From Flavobacterium filum DSM 17961 (GTDB lineage: Bacteria > Bacteroidota > Bacteroidia > Flavobacteriales > Flavobacteriaceae), in assembly GCF_000425465.1 (NCBI RefSeq), contig NZ_AUDM01000007.1, forward strand, positions 1 to 64,000: a DNA stretch of 64,000 bases. The letters run 5' to 3'. Below the pieces are notes generated by a model that did not search any database, was not told where the DNA came from, and saw only the letters and a list, made by a program, of their open reading frames with translations. Positions 43,063 through 51,692 of this stretch are shown here, piece after piece (position 1 is the first letter of the stretch; every line of letters starts with the position of its first letter). A program made the position numbers and the translations under genes.

Positions 43063-43642
43063 ATGGCAATACTCCTTCGCTTTTTGCATGCAGTAAAAGC
43101 ATAATGGTTTTGGCATCTTTGATTTCTCCTGAATAAACCATTTTCAAAGCTTTGTTAAAATCGAGTTCCAACACTTCAATATATTCGTGTTCTGAAGCCA
43201 ATCCGCCACCTTCGCTAACTTTCATTTCAGGATGGTACTCGGCTGTAAAAAAGTATAAAATTTCTGTTACGGCTCCAGGCGACATGTAGGCTTCAAATAC
43301 TTTTTTTACGTCTTGAATGCGGTAACCGGTTTCTTCTTCAGTTTCTCGTTTGATGCAATCTTCGGGATTTTTTTCGTCTAAAAGTCCGGCACAAACTTCA
43401 ATCATCATACCACTTTCATTTCCGTTTAAGAAAGTCGGTAATCGAAATTGACGAGTTAAAATAACCGTTTGTTTTGCTTTGTTGTATAATAAAATTGCCG
43501 CTCCATTTCCACGATCATAGACTTCTCTTCGTTGTGTTTCCGGTTCGCCGTTTTGGGGAGTGAATTCGTAAGTAACTTTGTTTAGAAGATACCAATTGTC
43601 GGATAATAATTCGGTTTTGGTGATTTGGATTTTTGGGTTCAT
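43061..43642 (-). CDS. NUDIX hydrolase, NudK/ADP-ribose pyrophosphatase-like
   Basis: 193 residues from the ATG at 43642 (MNPKIQITKTEL), preferred over 43672, which adds a basic leader. The Nudix box is GLLDEKNPEDCIKRETEEE followed by TGY, with the REtxEE metal-binding core. GMMIEVCAG and YMSPGAVTEILYFF upstream and downstream fit GDP-mannose/ADP-ribose pyrophosphatases. It hydrolyses nucleoside diphosphate sugars or related compounds. It converges on the efflux operon. Confidence 0.9.
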   Translation of the reverse strand: MNPKIQITKTELLSDNWYLLNKVTYEFTPQNGEPETQRREVYDRGNGAAILLYNKAKQTVILTRQFRLPTFLNGNESGMMIEVCAGLLDEKNPEDCIKRETEEETGYRIQDVKKVFEAYMSPGAVTEILYFFTAEYHPEMKVSEGGGLASEHEYIEVLELDFNKALKMVYSGEIKDAKTIMLLLHAKSEGVLP

Positions 43643-43726
43643 ACTTTTTTTTCTTGATTTTACAAATATCATAAACTTTTAGCTAAAAAGAAGTTTTTAT
43701 TCGACTTGATATAACTAAAAATCTAA

Positions 43727-43816
43727 ACCATTAAGAAGTTAAGCTTCATTAAGTTTGTAATATTTATAAAATAAGCCTTAATGAAAAAGGCTTAATTTTC
43801 TTAACTTCTTAATGGT
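43727..43816. repeat. Nested perfect inverted repeat (17-bp outer arms)
   Basis: The outer arms ACCATTAAGAAGTTAAG (43727-43743) and CTTAACTTCTTAATGGT (43800-43816) are perfect. Inside them TTCATTAAG (45-53 of the same kilobase, 43745-43753) pairs with CTTAATGAA (43777-43785). It lies between the divergent NUDIX and TonB-receptor genes and has an A-run on one side. It could be a dispersed palindromic element or a long hairpin in the receptor's leader. Confidence 0.9.
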
Positions 43817-43928
43817 AAAAAAAAAAAAGTCATAAATCACAATTCATCCTTCATTTTTTACAACTCAGCAACATTCAATTTTAAAATTCTGTAGTTTGAA
43901 GCAACTTTGTCTCATCAAAATCAAACTA

Positions 43929-46082
43929 ATGAAAACTATTTTTACTTTTTTACTTTTTATCGTAGCAATGCAAAGCTATGCTCAAACCGAAATTTCAGGA
44001 AAAATTACCGACGAAAAAGGTATCGCCATTCCCGGTGCCAATATTTATTTAGAAGGAACGTATGATGGAGCTTCTTCCGATGAAAACGGAAATTTTAAAT
44101 TCAATACTTCCGAAACGGGTACTAAAATTTTAATTGTAAGTTATCTTTCCTTTGAAACATTTAAAAAACAAATTGAGGTTTCTAATTTCAAAAATCAAAC
44201 CATCAAACTCAGAGAAAGTGTCAATACGTTAGATGCTGTGATTGTATCTGCCGGAACGTTTGAAGCCGGAGATAAAGCTCGAGTTTCCGTATTAAAACCG
44301 TTGGATATTGTGACCACTGCTGGTTCTGCCGGAGATATTATTGCGGCTTTAAACACACTTCCGGGAACGCAAACCGTTGGAGAAAGCGGTCGATTATTTG
44401 TGCGTGGTGGTGAAGCTGATGAAACCCAAACGTTTGTGGACGGACTTCGTGTAGCTCAACCCTATGGAGCAACAGCACAGAATTTGCCTACTCGCGGACG
44501 TTTTTCACCGTTTTTGTTTAACGGAATTTCATTTTCAACCGGAGGTTACAGTGCCGAATTTGGTGAAGCACTTTCGAGTGTGTTGACTTTAAACACGATT
44601 GACGAACCAACACAAGAACAAACCGATATTTCGTTAATGACAGTTGGTTTAGGAATCGGAAATACGCAAAAATGGAATAAAAATTCACTCACTTTTAATG
44701 CAGCTTATATCAATTTAGAACCGTATCAAAAATTGATTCCGCAAGCAGTTGATTGGAATAAACCCTATCAATCGTTATCGGGAGAAATGGTTTATCGCTA
44801 TCAGTTTAAAAATGGATTATTAAAAATTTATGGAGCATTTGATGTGTCGCAATTTGACATCAATCAAGAAGATATCAATCAGCCGGAAAAAGTTCGATTT
44901 GATTTGCGAAACGATAATTTTTATGGAAATGCTTCTTATAAAGGAACTTTTGGCGATAATTGGAATCTTCATACCGGAATAAGTTATGGTTTAGGTGTGA
45001 ATAAAATTGGTGTCAATTCAGATCAAGTTGAAAATGATGAAAATGCTCTTCATCTAAAAATGAAAGTGGGAAAGAAAATCACTGAACGAATCAAAATTAC
45101 TGCCGGAGCGGATTATTTTGTGACTGATTTTGATGAAAAATTTACCGAATTTCAAGGAGAAACTTTTAACGTAGGTTATCAAAATTCAATCGCAGCTGCT
45201 TTTGCGGAATCAGATATTTTCTTCAGTAAAAAGTTGGCGATGAAAATAGGAGCAAGAGCTTCTCAAAACAGTTTGTTGGATGAATTTCGAATTTCGCCTA
45301 GAGCATCTTTTGCGTATAAAGTTTCAAAAAACGGACAATTTTCGTTTGCTTATGGCGATTTTGTTCAAACGCCAAGAGCAGATTATATAAAGTATTCTGA
45401 TAATTTTCAGTCAGAAAAAGCTAGTCATTATATCTTAAATTTTCAACATAATAAAAACGGACGTTTATTCAGAGCGGAAGCATATTATAAAAAATATGAC
45501 GATTTGGTGAAATTTGATACTGAAATGGCTCAATTTAATTCAGCTTTCAGCAACGATGGTTCCGGTTTTGCCAAAGGAATTGATATTTTTTGGCGAGATA
45601 ATAAAACCTTCAAAAACACCGATTATTGGGTTTCGTATTCGTACATCGATACAGAACGTAATTATTTGAATTTTCTCAACCAAGTCACACCAAGTTTTGT
45701 GGCTGATCATACTTTGTCGATTGTTACTAAGCATTGGATTGAAGATTGGAAATCGCAAATAGGTTTTTCTTATGTTGTTAATTCCGGTCGTCCATATAAT
45801 AATCCGAATGAAGCCACATTCATGAACGGTAAAACAAAAGCCTTTCAAAATTTGAGTTTCAACTGGGCGTATTTGCTTTCGCAACAAAAGATTTTGTATT
45901 TCTCGGTTTCCAACATTATTGGAACGGATAATGTTTTTGGGTATCAATATTCCAATTCACCGGATATGAATGGTCAATTTCAACGCAGAGCCATTGGTCA
46001 ACCCGCTGATCGATTCTTCTTTGTTGGTTTCTTTTGGACGATTAGTGAGAATAAGAAAACGAATCAGTTGGAGAATCTATAG
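43929..46082 (+). CDS. TonB-dependent outer membrane receptor with carboxypeptidase-regulatory-like N-terminus
   Basis: 717 residues from the ATG at 43929, which begins a signal peptide (IFTFLLFIVAMQSYAQ); the TTG-initiated extension to 43896 is rejected. Residues of about 20-105 form a CarboxypepD-regulatory-like domain (ISGKITDEKGIAIPGANIYL) typical of Bacteroidota receptors. The plug follows (GDIIAALNTLPGTQTVGESG, RGGEADETQTFVDG) and then the beta-barrel, ending in an aromatic strand (RFFFVGFFWTI). It imports a ligand with TonB energy; no SusD partner is adjacent, so siderophore, vitamin or metal uptake is more likely than glycan uptake. Confidence 0.92.
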   Translation: MKTIFTFLLFIVAMQSYAQTEISGKITDEKGIAIPGANIYLEGTYDGASSDENGNFKFNTSETGTKILIVSYLSFETFKKQIEVSNFKNQTIKLRESVNTLDAVIVSAGTFEAGDKARVSVLKPLDIVTTAGSAGDIIAALNTLPGTQTVGESGRLFVRGGEADETQTFVDGLRVAQPYGATAQNLPTRGRFSPFLFNGISFSTGGYSAEFGEALSSVLTLNTIDEPTQEQTDISLMTVGLGIGNTQKWNKNSLTFNAAYINLEPYQKLIPQAVDWNKPYQSLSGEMVYRYQFKNGLLKIYGAFDVSQFDINQEDINQPEKVRFDLRNDNFYGNASYKGTFGDNWNLHTGISYGLGVNKIGVNSDQVENDENALHLKMKVGKKITERIKITAGADYFVTDFDEKFTEFQGETFNVGYQNSIAAAFAESDIFFSKKLAMKIGARASQNSLLDEFRISPRASFAYKVSKNGQFSFAYGDFVQTPRADYIKYSDNFQSEKASHYILNFQHNKNGRLFRAEAYYKKYDDLVKFDTEMAQFNSAFSNDGSGFAKGIDIFWRDNKTFKNTDYWVSYSYIDTERNYLNFLNQVTPSFVADHTLSIVTKHWIEDWKSQIGFSYVVNSGRPYNNPNEATFMNGKTKAFQNLSFNWAYLLSQQKILYFSVSNIIGTDNVFGYQYSNSPDMNGQFQRRAIGQPADRFFFVGFFWTISENKKTNQLENL

Positions 46083-46085
46083 GTT

Positions 46086-46161
46086 CTGAGTTACTAAGGC
46101 TCTAAGGAACTGAGGTTTTTAAAATAGCAGTTACCTCAGAACCTTAGCAGCTTAGTACCTT
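46086..46161. repeat. Degenerate octamer tracts after the TonB receptor
   Basis: AGTTACTA, AGGCTCTA, AGGAACTG units run in 8-bp register, then further on CTCAGAAC, CTTAGCAG, CTTAGTAC, which are roughly complementary, so the stretch can also fold back on itself. Confidence 0.6.
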
Positions 46162-46239
46162 AAAAAACAGTTCATCCTCAAAAATCAACAGTTCAGTCAG
46201 ACTCTTTTTTAAAAATGAGTATTTCAGGGGAAATTTGAA

Positions 46240-46375
46240 TCAGAAAATTAATATCAAAAATCAAAAATCAATAACAATAACAATATCAAGATCAAAAATT
46301 AATATCAATATCAAAATTCAAAAAACGAACAATCTAGCAATCAAAAAATCTAATTATCTAACAATCCAAAAAATC
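46240..46375. repeat. Low-complexity AATATC/AATAAC/AAAATC tract before the 46382 gene
   Basis: About 130 bp composed largely of 6-7-bp words such as AATATC, AATAAC, AAGATC and AAAAATC, with almost no G. It separates the receptor gene from the next gene and has no ORF. Confidence 0.7.
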
Positions 46376-46381
46376 TAAATT

Positions 46382-47002
46382 ATGACAAAAATTATCATTA
46401 CCATCGTTTTACTTGTGACTTCACAATTATTCTCACAAGGTCAATTTGAGCAAGGAATGGGAAAAGCTTTCGCTCTTTGGGGAGAGGGAAAAAACACCGA
46501 AGCTTCGGCTATGTTTGAACGAATTGCTTCGGCTGAAAAAGAAAACTGGTTACCCAATTATTATGTGGTTTTAGTGAACACCACAACGGCTTTTGCTACC
46601 AAAGACAAAGAACAAATGAATGCTTTGTTATCAAAAGCACAGTCCGCATTAGACGTTGAGTTGAACAAATATCCAAACAATGCAGAATTGTTAGTCATGC
46701 AAGCCATGATTCATACCGCTTGGATTGCTTTTGATCCAATGACTAACGGAATGAAATTATCCGGAAAAGTAATGGAAATCTATGCAAAAGCAGAACAAAT
46801 TGAGCCAAATAATCCGAGAGTGATTTTTAGCAAAGCTGAATTTGAAATGGGTTCTGCCAAATTTTTCGGAACAGATACTAAACCAATCTGTGCACAAATT
46901 GAAAAATCAATCGAACTTTTTGCTACTTTTAAACCTCAAACAGTTTTTCATCCAAATTGGGGGTTAGAGCGAGCACAAGAAGCTGCTAAAAACTGTAAAT
47001 AG
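46382..47002 (+). CDS. Secreted TPR-like protein of unknown function
   Basis: 206 residues with a signal peptide (IITIVLLVTSQLFSQ). Helical pairs such as QFEQGMGKAFALWGEGKNTE and MEIYAKAEQIEPNNPRVIFS resemble tetratricopeptide repeats. One cysteine pair near the C-terminus (PICAQ, AKNCK) could form a disulphide. It is followed 8 bp later by the LytS-type kinase gene, so it may be part of that signalling operon. Expected location: periplasm. Confidence 0.75.
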   Translation: MTKIIITIVLLVTSQLFSQGQFEQGMGKAFALWGEGKNTEASAMFERIASAEKENWLPNYYVVLVNTTTAFATKDKEQMNALLSKAQSALDVELNKYPNNAELLVMQAMIHTAWIAFDPMTNGMKLSGKVMEIYAKAEQIEPNNPRVIFSKAEFEMGSAKFFGTDTKPICAQIEKSIELFATFKPQTVFHPNWGLERAQEAAKNCK

Positions 47003-47010
47003 GCAATATA

Positions 47011-48348
47011 ATGAAAGCGTATATCAAAGAATTTCCCAGAGCCACTTGGATTAGTCTAGCAGTATTTTCAGTACTTATTCTATTGCAATTGGTTATGGGA
47101 GCCACCATAAAATTTGATCAAAACCTGTGGATAAATTTTGGCTACACAATGTTGTATGGCTATACGCTTTATTTTGCCAACAGTTTTGTTTTTCATCAAT
47201 TGGATACGCTTTTTGCCAACAATCGATTTACCAAAAGGAGATTGTTATTAGGAGCTTTTGCTTCGTTTGTAATGAGTATGATGGTGATTTTTTTGATGCG
47301 AGTTTTTGAAGATGTGGTAATTGAAAAGCAGTCGTTTACAACCTTTATTCAAAATGAAAAACCGGCAAATTATGTGGTGGCTATCATCATCACTTTTATT
47401 GTAACACTCGGAATTCACGCATTTTATTTTTACAAAGCGTATCAGGAAAACAAAGTAAAAGAACAAAAAGTAATTGCCGGAACAGCTTCGGCACAGTTTG
47501 AAAGTTTAAAAAATCAAATTGATCCCCATTTTTTATTCAATAGTTTAAATGTGTTGAGTTCTTTGATAGAAGAAAATCCGGAAAGTGCTCAAAAGTTTAC
47601 TACATCTTTATCAAAAATCTATCGCTATGTTTTAGAACAAAAAGACAAAGAATTGGTTTCGGTTCAGGAAGAATTAAACTTTGCTAAAACGTATATGAAC
47701 TTATTGAAAATGCGATTTGAAAACAGCATTACGTTTGAGTTGCCTGAAAATTTTGCTAATGAAGAGGCTAAAGTGGTTCCGTTATCGTTGCAATTATTAT
47801 TAGAAAATTGCATCAAGCATAATGTAGTGAGTGAATCAAAACCGTTACACATAAAAATATATGTATATGATAATCAATTAATTATTGAAAATAATCTTCA
47901 AAAAAAGGAAATTCTTTCTGATAGAAAAGGAGTGGGATTGCAAAACATTGTGAATCGTTACGCCATATTGACTGAAAGAAAAGTATGGGTCGTAGAAAAT
48001 GAAAATAGTTTTAAGGTAGGCTTACCTATTTTAACGAAACAAATTACAATTATGGAAACAAAAACAAATTACAATCAAGATATGGCGTATGCCCGAGCCA
48101 AAGAAAGGGTAGAAAGAATTAAAGGTTTTTACGGAAATTTAATTTCGTATTGTGTAGTTATTCCGGTTTTAATTATTGTTAATCTGAACACGTCAAAATT
48201 CCAATGGTTTTGGTTTCCCATGTTAGGTTGGGGAATGGGAGTGCTGTTTCATGGCTTAGAAACTTTCGGATATGGAAAGACATGGGAGGAACGTAAAATT
48301 CAGGAAATTTTAGAAAAAGAAGCGAATAAAAAAAATAAGTGGAGCTAA
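47011..48348 (+). CDS. LytS-type sensor histidine kinase fused to a C-terminal 2TM domain
   Basis: 445 residues. Four N-terminal membrane helices are followed by the His_kinase domain with the phospho-acceptor motif DPHFLFNSLNVL (His at about residue 172), an ATP-binding segment (LSLQLLLENCIKHN, KGVGLQNIVNRY), then a second module (about 348-445) with ERVERIKGFYGNLISY, FPMLGWGMGVLFHG and TWEERKIQEIL. That module is the 2TM domain and matches the two free-standing 2TM proteins next to it. An ATG at 48052 could also start the 2TM part alone. The partner is the LytTR regulator at 49073. The fusion is unusual. Confidence 0.88.
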   Translation: MKAYIKEFPRATWISLAVFSVLILLQLVMGATIKFDQNLWINFGYTMLYGYTLYFANSFVFHQLDTLFANNRFTKRRLLLGAFASFVMSMMVIFLMRVFEDVVIEKQSFTTFIQNEKPANYVVAIIITFIVTLGIHAFYFYKAYQENKVKEQKVIAGTASAQFESLKNQIDPHFLFNSLNVLSSLIEENPESAQKFTTSLSKIYRYVLEQKDKELVSVQEELNFAKTYMNLLKMRFENSITFELPENFANEEAKVVPLSLQLLLENCIKHNVVSESKPLHIKIYVYDNQLIIENNLQKKEILSDRKGVGLQNIVNRYAILTERKVWVVENENSFKVGLPILTKQITIMETKTNYNQDMAYARAKERVERIKGFYGNLISYCVVIPVLIIVNLNTSKFQWFWFPMLGWGMGVLFHGLETFGYGKTWEERKIQEILEKEANKKNKWS

Positions 48349-48360
48349 TAAGGAATCATT

Positions 48361-48657
48361 ATGGAAACGAATACAGAACTGGAAAGATACCAAAAAGCAT
48401 GTAAAAAAGTAAAGGAAATAAAAGGATTTTACATTCATTTGATTTGTTATGTGATTGTTATTGCTTTACTCATACTATTAAATATTAGAAATACACCGGA
48501 ACACTTATGGTTTTTTTATCCAATGTTAGGATGGGGAGTAGGATTAATAGGTCACGCAATTGGCGTTTTTGGAACGGATACGCTTTTTAGTAAAAATTGG
48601 GAAGAGCGAAAAATTAAAGAATTAATGGAAAAAGAAAAAAAGAACAACTATTTATAA
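48361..48657 (+). CDS. 2TM domain protein (stand-alone copy 1)
   Basis: 98 residues: KVKEIKGFYIHLICYVIVIA, then FFYPMLGWGVGLIGHAIGVF and NWEERKIKELMEKE. The same signature forms the C-terminus of the preceding kinase. Two membrane segments sit between basic or acidic helices. Its start (ATGGAAACGAATACA) closely resembles the internal ATG region at 48052 in the kinase gene (ATGGAAACAAAAACA), which points to tandem duplication. Function unknown; possibly a membrane partner of the kinase. Confidence 0.88.
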   Translation: METNTELERYQKACKKVKEIKGFYIHLICYVIVIALLILLNIRNTPEHLWFFYPMLGWGVGLIGHAIGVFGTDTLFSKNWEERKIKELMEKEKKNNYL

Positions 48658-48669
48658 AATTATAAAGTT

Positions 48670-48975
48670 ATGAATGCTCAAGAAGAAATTAAATACCAAG
48701 AAGCTCTGAAACGAGTGAAAAAAATCAAAGGATTTTATTCGCATTTATTGGTTTATATTGTCGTAAATATTATGATTATTGTAGTAAATATTCAAAATTT
48801 ATCTCCGGGAGAATCTTATTTTCAATACAAAAACTTTTTTACCGCTTTCTTTTGGGGAATTGGTTTAGTAGCCCACGGTTTTTCAGTATTCTTACCACAA
48901 TGGTTCTTAGGTAGCAATTGGGAAGAACGAAAGATTAAAGAATTGATGGAAAAAGATAAGAAGAAGTGGGAGTAG
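48670..48975 (+). CDS. 2TM domain protein (stand-alone copy 2)
   Basis: 101 residues: RVKKIKGFYSHLLVYIVVNI, FFWGIGLVAHGFSVF and NWEERKIKELMEKDK. This is the third consecutive 2TM module. It lies 12 bp after copy 1 and 97 bp before the LytTR regulator, with a heptamer tract in the last gap. Confidence 0.88.
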   Translation: MNAQEEIKYQEALKRVKKIKGFYSHLLVYIVVNIMIIVVNIQNLSPGESYFQYKNFFTAFFWGIGLVAHGFSVFLPQWFLGSNWEERKIKELMEKDKKKWE

Positions 48976-49021
48976 AGGTTAGTGTTCAGTTGTCTGTTAT
49001 CAGTTAAATTAGTATCAATAA

Positions 49022-49070
49022 CCCATCACCCATCACCCATTACCCATTACAATTAACCCATTACCCTAAA
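49022..49070 (+). repeat. Heptamer tract CCCATYA x7 before the LytTR gene
   Basis: In-register units CCCATCA, CCCATCA, CCCATTA, CCCATTA, CAATTAA, CCCATTA, CCCTAAA, ending 2 nt before the ATG at 49073. The reverse complement, TAATGGG, matches the GGTAATG units at 28862-28910. Confidence 0.92.
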
Positions 49071-49072
49071 AA

Positions 49073-49828
49073 ATGAGAATCATCATCATAGAAGACGAAA
49101 AACCTGCCGCACGATTACTTCAACGAAAGGTTGAAAAATTGGGTTTGCAAATTGAAACTATGCTTCACTCGGTAGAAGAATCATTGCAGTGGTTTCAAGA
49201 GAATCAGCATCCGGATTTGATATTTTTAGATATTCAATTATCGGATGGATTATCGTTTGAAATTTTTGAACAAATTGAAATTAAAAGTGCGGTCATTTTT
49301 ACAACTGCTTTTGATGAATATGCATTGCGGGCTTTCAAATTGAATAGCATTGACTATTTACTTAAACCTATTGATGAAGATGATTTGGAAATTGCAATTG
49401 CGAAATTCAAAAATCAATTTCAAAAAAGTAGTTTGGCTTCTTTAGATTTTGAAGCAATAAAGCGAATGTTGGTCTATCCAATTGAAAAGTCATACAAACA
49501 ACGTTTTACCATCAAAATTGGAGAACATTTGAAAATGATTTCCATTGATGAGGTGGAATGTTTTTTCAGTGAAAATAAAGGTACTTATCTTCATACTATA
49601 GATAATCGGGATTATCTTTTAGATACAACATTAGAACAACTGGAATCAGAATTAAATCCGAAAGATTTTTTCAGAGTCAGTCGAAAATTTATTATTCCAT
49701 TAAAAACAATTAAGGATATTGTGGTGTACAGTAATTCTCGTCTCAAGGTGATTTTACCCACTTATAAAGGCGATGAGGTTATTGTGAGTCGGGAAAAAGT
49801 AAATGATTTTAAGGAATGGTTAGGATAA
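49073..49828 (+). CDS. LytTR-family response regulator
   Basis: 251 residues. The receiver domain has the acidic pair in IIIEDEKPAARLL, phospho-acceptor Asp in LIFLDIQLSDGLS (about residue 53), Thr in IFTTAFDEYALRAF and Lys in YLLKPID. The C-terminal LytTR DNA-binding domain is seen in IDEVECFFSENKGTYLHT and NPKDFFRVSRKFII. It is the cognate regulator of the LytS-type kinase in the same operon. The start is chosen at the receiver's first strand. Confidence 0.95.
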   Translation: MRIIIIEDEKPAARLLQRKVEKLGLQIETMLHSVEESLQWFQENQHPDLIFLDIQLSDGLSFEIFEQIEIKSAVIFTTAFDEYALRAFKLNSIDYLLKPIDEDDLEIAIAKFKNQFQKSSLASLDFEAIKRMLVYPIEKSYKQRFTIKIGEHLKMISIDEVECFFSENKGTYLHTIDNRDYLLDTTLEQLESELNPKDFFRVSRKFIIPLKTIKDIVVYSNSRLKVILPTYKGDEVIVSREKVNDFKEWLG

Positions 49829-49832
49829 AAAA

Positions 49833-49861
49833 AAGACTGCTAATATTAAATTAGCAGTCTT
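49833..49861. terminator. Bidirectional terminator between the LytTR gene and the 49882-50931 gene
   Basis: Perfect 12-bp stem AAGACTGCTAAT / ATTAGCAGTCTT with a 5-bp loop, A-run before and T-rich after, between convergent genes. Confidence 0.88.
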
Positions 49862-49881
49862 ATTTTAAATTATTTTCAATT

Positions 49882-50931
49882 TTATAATTGTTCAAACTCT
49901 TGGTTTTGACCCGGTGTTGCTTTTCTTACATTGATTACTTTATTATTTTCATCAACCATAAAAGCTACAAATTCAATATTATTTGGATTAGCAACATTGG
50001 CTGGAACAGGAACTGAAAAAGTCTTAGTATATGTTTGTCCAACTGAAGTTAAATTATTGGCAACAGATTCTCCTAATAAAGGTGTTAAACAAGTTCTAAC
50101 AGTATGGTCATGTTGAAAGTTAGAAATATAACCTGGTCCAGTGTAAAAATTGGTATAATTAACTTGATCATAAATTAAACCATTTTCTAATACATAAACC
50201 ACTAATTTTAAATTAGAAAAATCTTTACTGAATTTTGTTTTCACTTCAAGATTGATATTTCCACCATTTACTTGAGCATTCATTGCTAAACCAAGTTTCG
50301 GATTTTCGCCTTGTGTTAAGTTGATTACTTGTGGAATATTGTTTTGTTCCAATGGTGACCAACGTGTCATCCTATTCAGTAATGCTTTTGGATAACCTGA
50401 AATATTAATCAATGATTCTAAAGCACTTGAATCATAGTTGTAAGGGTCATAATTTGGATCTGAAGGATTAGAACTTGAACGATGAATAGCAACAGTTACA
50501 ATTGCATCACTTTGTTGTTTTGCCAATTCTATTGCGTGGGCAACACGAGGGCAATTACCACACCACGTTCCGGTATAATCTTCAATTAATACTCTTTTTT
50601 TGAAATTAATTTCAGAACCATCACTAAATGTAACTACAAATGGTTCAGAGGAAACTCCGAAATATACTGCCTTTATGGTGTAATTGGCAATTGTTTCAGA
50701 TGTAAAAGTATTTCCTTCAATTTTTTCATCATTTACAAAAATTTCTGCGTCTTCCGTAACATCAGTACCGTTATTGGTTTTCACAGTAAACGTAATTTCT
50801 TCGCCAATTAATTTATAAGACGAGTCCGCAGTTAAACTAATGGATTCAATTGATTCTAATATGGTATATTCAGAACTGCAAGAAAATAGCGTTAACAAGA
50901 AGAAAAGTCCAAATACATTAATTTTTTTCAT
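49882..50931 (-). CDS. Omp28-like lipoprotein with thioredoxin-type CxxC
   Basis: 349 residues with a lipoprotein signal (FGLFFLLTLFSCSSE). An N-terminal Ig-like segment precedes the Omp28-type thioredoxin-fold domain: VLIEDYTGTWCGNCPRVAHA carries the CGNC pair, and SGYPKALLNR supplies the cis-Pro loop. The C-terminal ~130 residues are a beta-rich domain. These proteins are exported and may act in disulphide chemistry or surface assembly; the CxxC makes redox activity possible. It sits 2 bp after the gene at 50934, in a cluster of three minus-strand genes. Confidence 0.88.
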   Translation of the reverse strand: MKKINVFGLFFLLTLFSCSSEYTILESIESISLTADSSYKLIGEEITFTVKTNNGTDVTEDAEIFVNDEKIEGNTFTSETIANYTIKAVYFGVSSEPFVVTFSDGSEINFKKRVLIEDYTGTWCGNCPRVAHAIELAKQQSDAIVTVAIHRSSSNPSDPNYDPYNYDSSALESLINISGYPKALLNRMTRWSPLEQNNIPQVINLTQGENPKLGLAMNAQVNGGNINLEVKTKFSKDFSNLKLVVYVLENGLIYDQVNYTNFYTGPGYISNFQHDHTVRTCLTPLLGESVANNLTSVGQTYTKTFSVPVPANVANPNNIEFVAFMVDENNKVINVRKATPGQNQEFEQL

Positions 50932-50933
50932 TT

Positions 50934-51641
50934 TTATGATTTAATTAATTTGAATTGTGCAGTTTTATTTTCAGCATTTGTAAACGTTGCAAAATAAATT
51001 CCTGAAGAGATTGAGTTTACATCCATTTGATTTGCTCCGGCTTCAAATTGTTTTGAATAAACTTTTTGGCCATTGATATTCACTAATTCAATTTTTCCAT
51101 TTTGTTCAGCTTGGAATGAAATGGCAGAGTTAATGAGAGTGCTCTCAAGTTGAATACCTTTCCAATCAGAAGATAAATTACCTATTCCAAGTTGAGGATC
51201 AAATCGATAGGTAAATGTTAAGGTTTGTGATTCATAACCTAAAGCATATACCGAAAATTGGTAATCCATTGCAGTACCATTACCGGCATTATAGTTTACA
51301 AAATGATCTCCTTGTGAAGGATTACTTGCACCTGGACCTAAAATATTTTCATATTCAGGATACACTTCATTTAAATTGATATTATCATAGCATGAACCAC
51401 CATAACATAATTCAAACTGATTACCGGTTGCATTTGTTAATCCGATACATTTAATTTTTATATCTAAAGGAACACTTCCGGTATTGGTAACTCTAAAATT
51501 TAGATAGGTTCCTGTTGAACCATAGGCCAATACATCTCCATTGTTGATTGGAGTTCCGTCAGATTTTCTAAAGTTAAATTGTTGTGCATTGGCACTAATA
51601 AACAAACAACTTAATAATAAACTAAATACTATTTTTTTCAT
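50934..51641 (-). CDS. Small secreted protein with T9SS type A sorting domain
   Basis: 235 residues with a signal peptide (VFSLLLSCLFISANAQ). The middle is a beta-rich domain (YLNFRVTNTGSVPLDIKIKC) with three cysteines in CIGLTN...ELCYGGSCYD. The C-terminal ~70 residues fit a type A sorting domain (GKIELVNINGQKVYSKQF, SSGIYFATF, ending in FKLIKS). It is expected to be on the cell surface. It lies between two Omp28-like proteins and may be a substrate or partner of them; this is inference. Confidence 0.85.
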   Translation of the reverse strand: MKKIVFSLLLSCLFISANAQQFNFRKSDGTPINNGDVLAYGSTGTYLNFRVTNTGSVPLDIKIKCIGLTNATGNQFELCYGGSCYDNINLNEVYPEYENILGPGASNPSQGDHFVNYNAGNGTAMDYQFSVYALGYESQTLTFTYRFDPQLGIGNLSSDWKGIQLESTLINSAISFQAEQNGKIELVNINGQKVYSKQFEAGANQMDVNSISSGIYFATFTNAENKTAQFKLIKS

Positions 51642-51655
51642 AACATAGATTTTAT

Positions 51656-51685
51656 AAATCGGGAACCAACAAAGGCTCCCGATTT
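51656..51685 (-). terminator. Hairpin between the 51693 and 50934 genes
   Basis: AAATCGGGA / TCCCGATTT 9-bp stem with a 12-bp loop, directly after the stop at 51693 on the minus strand. It could end or attenuate transcription before the two downstream genes. Confidence 0.6.
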
Positions 51686-51692
51686 TGAATGA

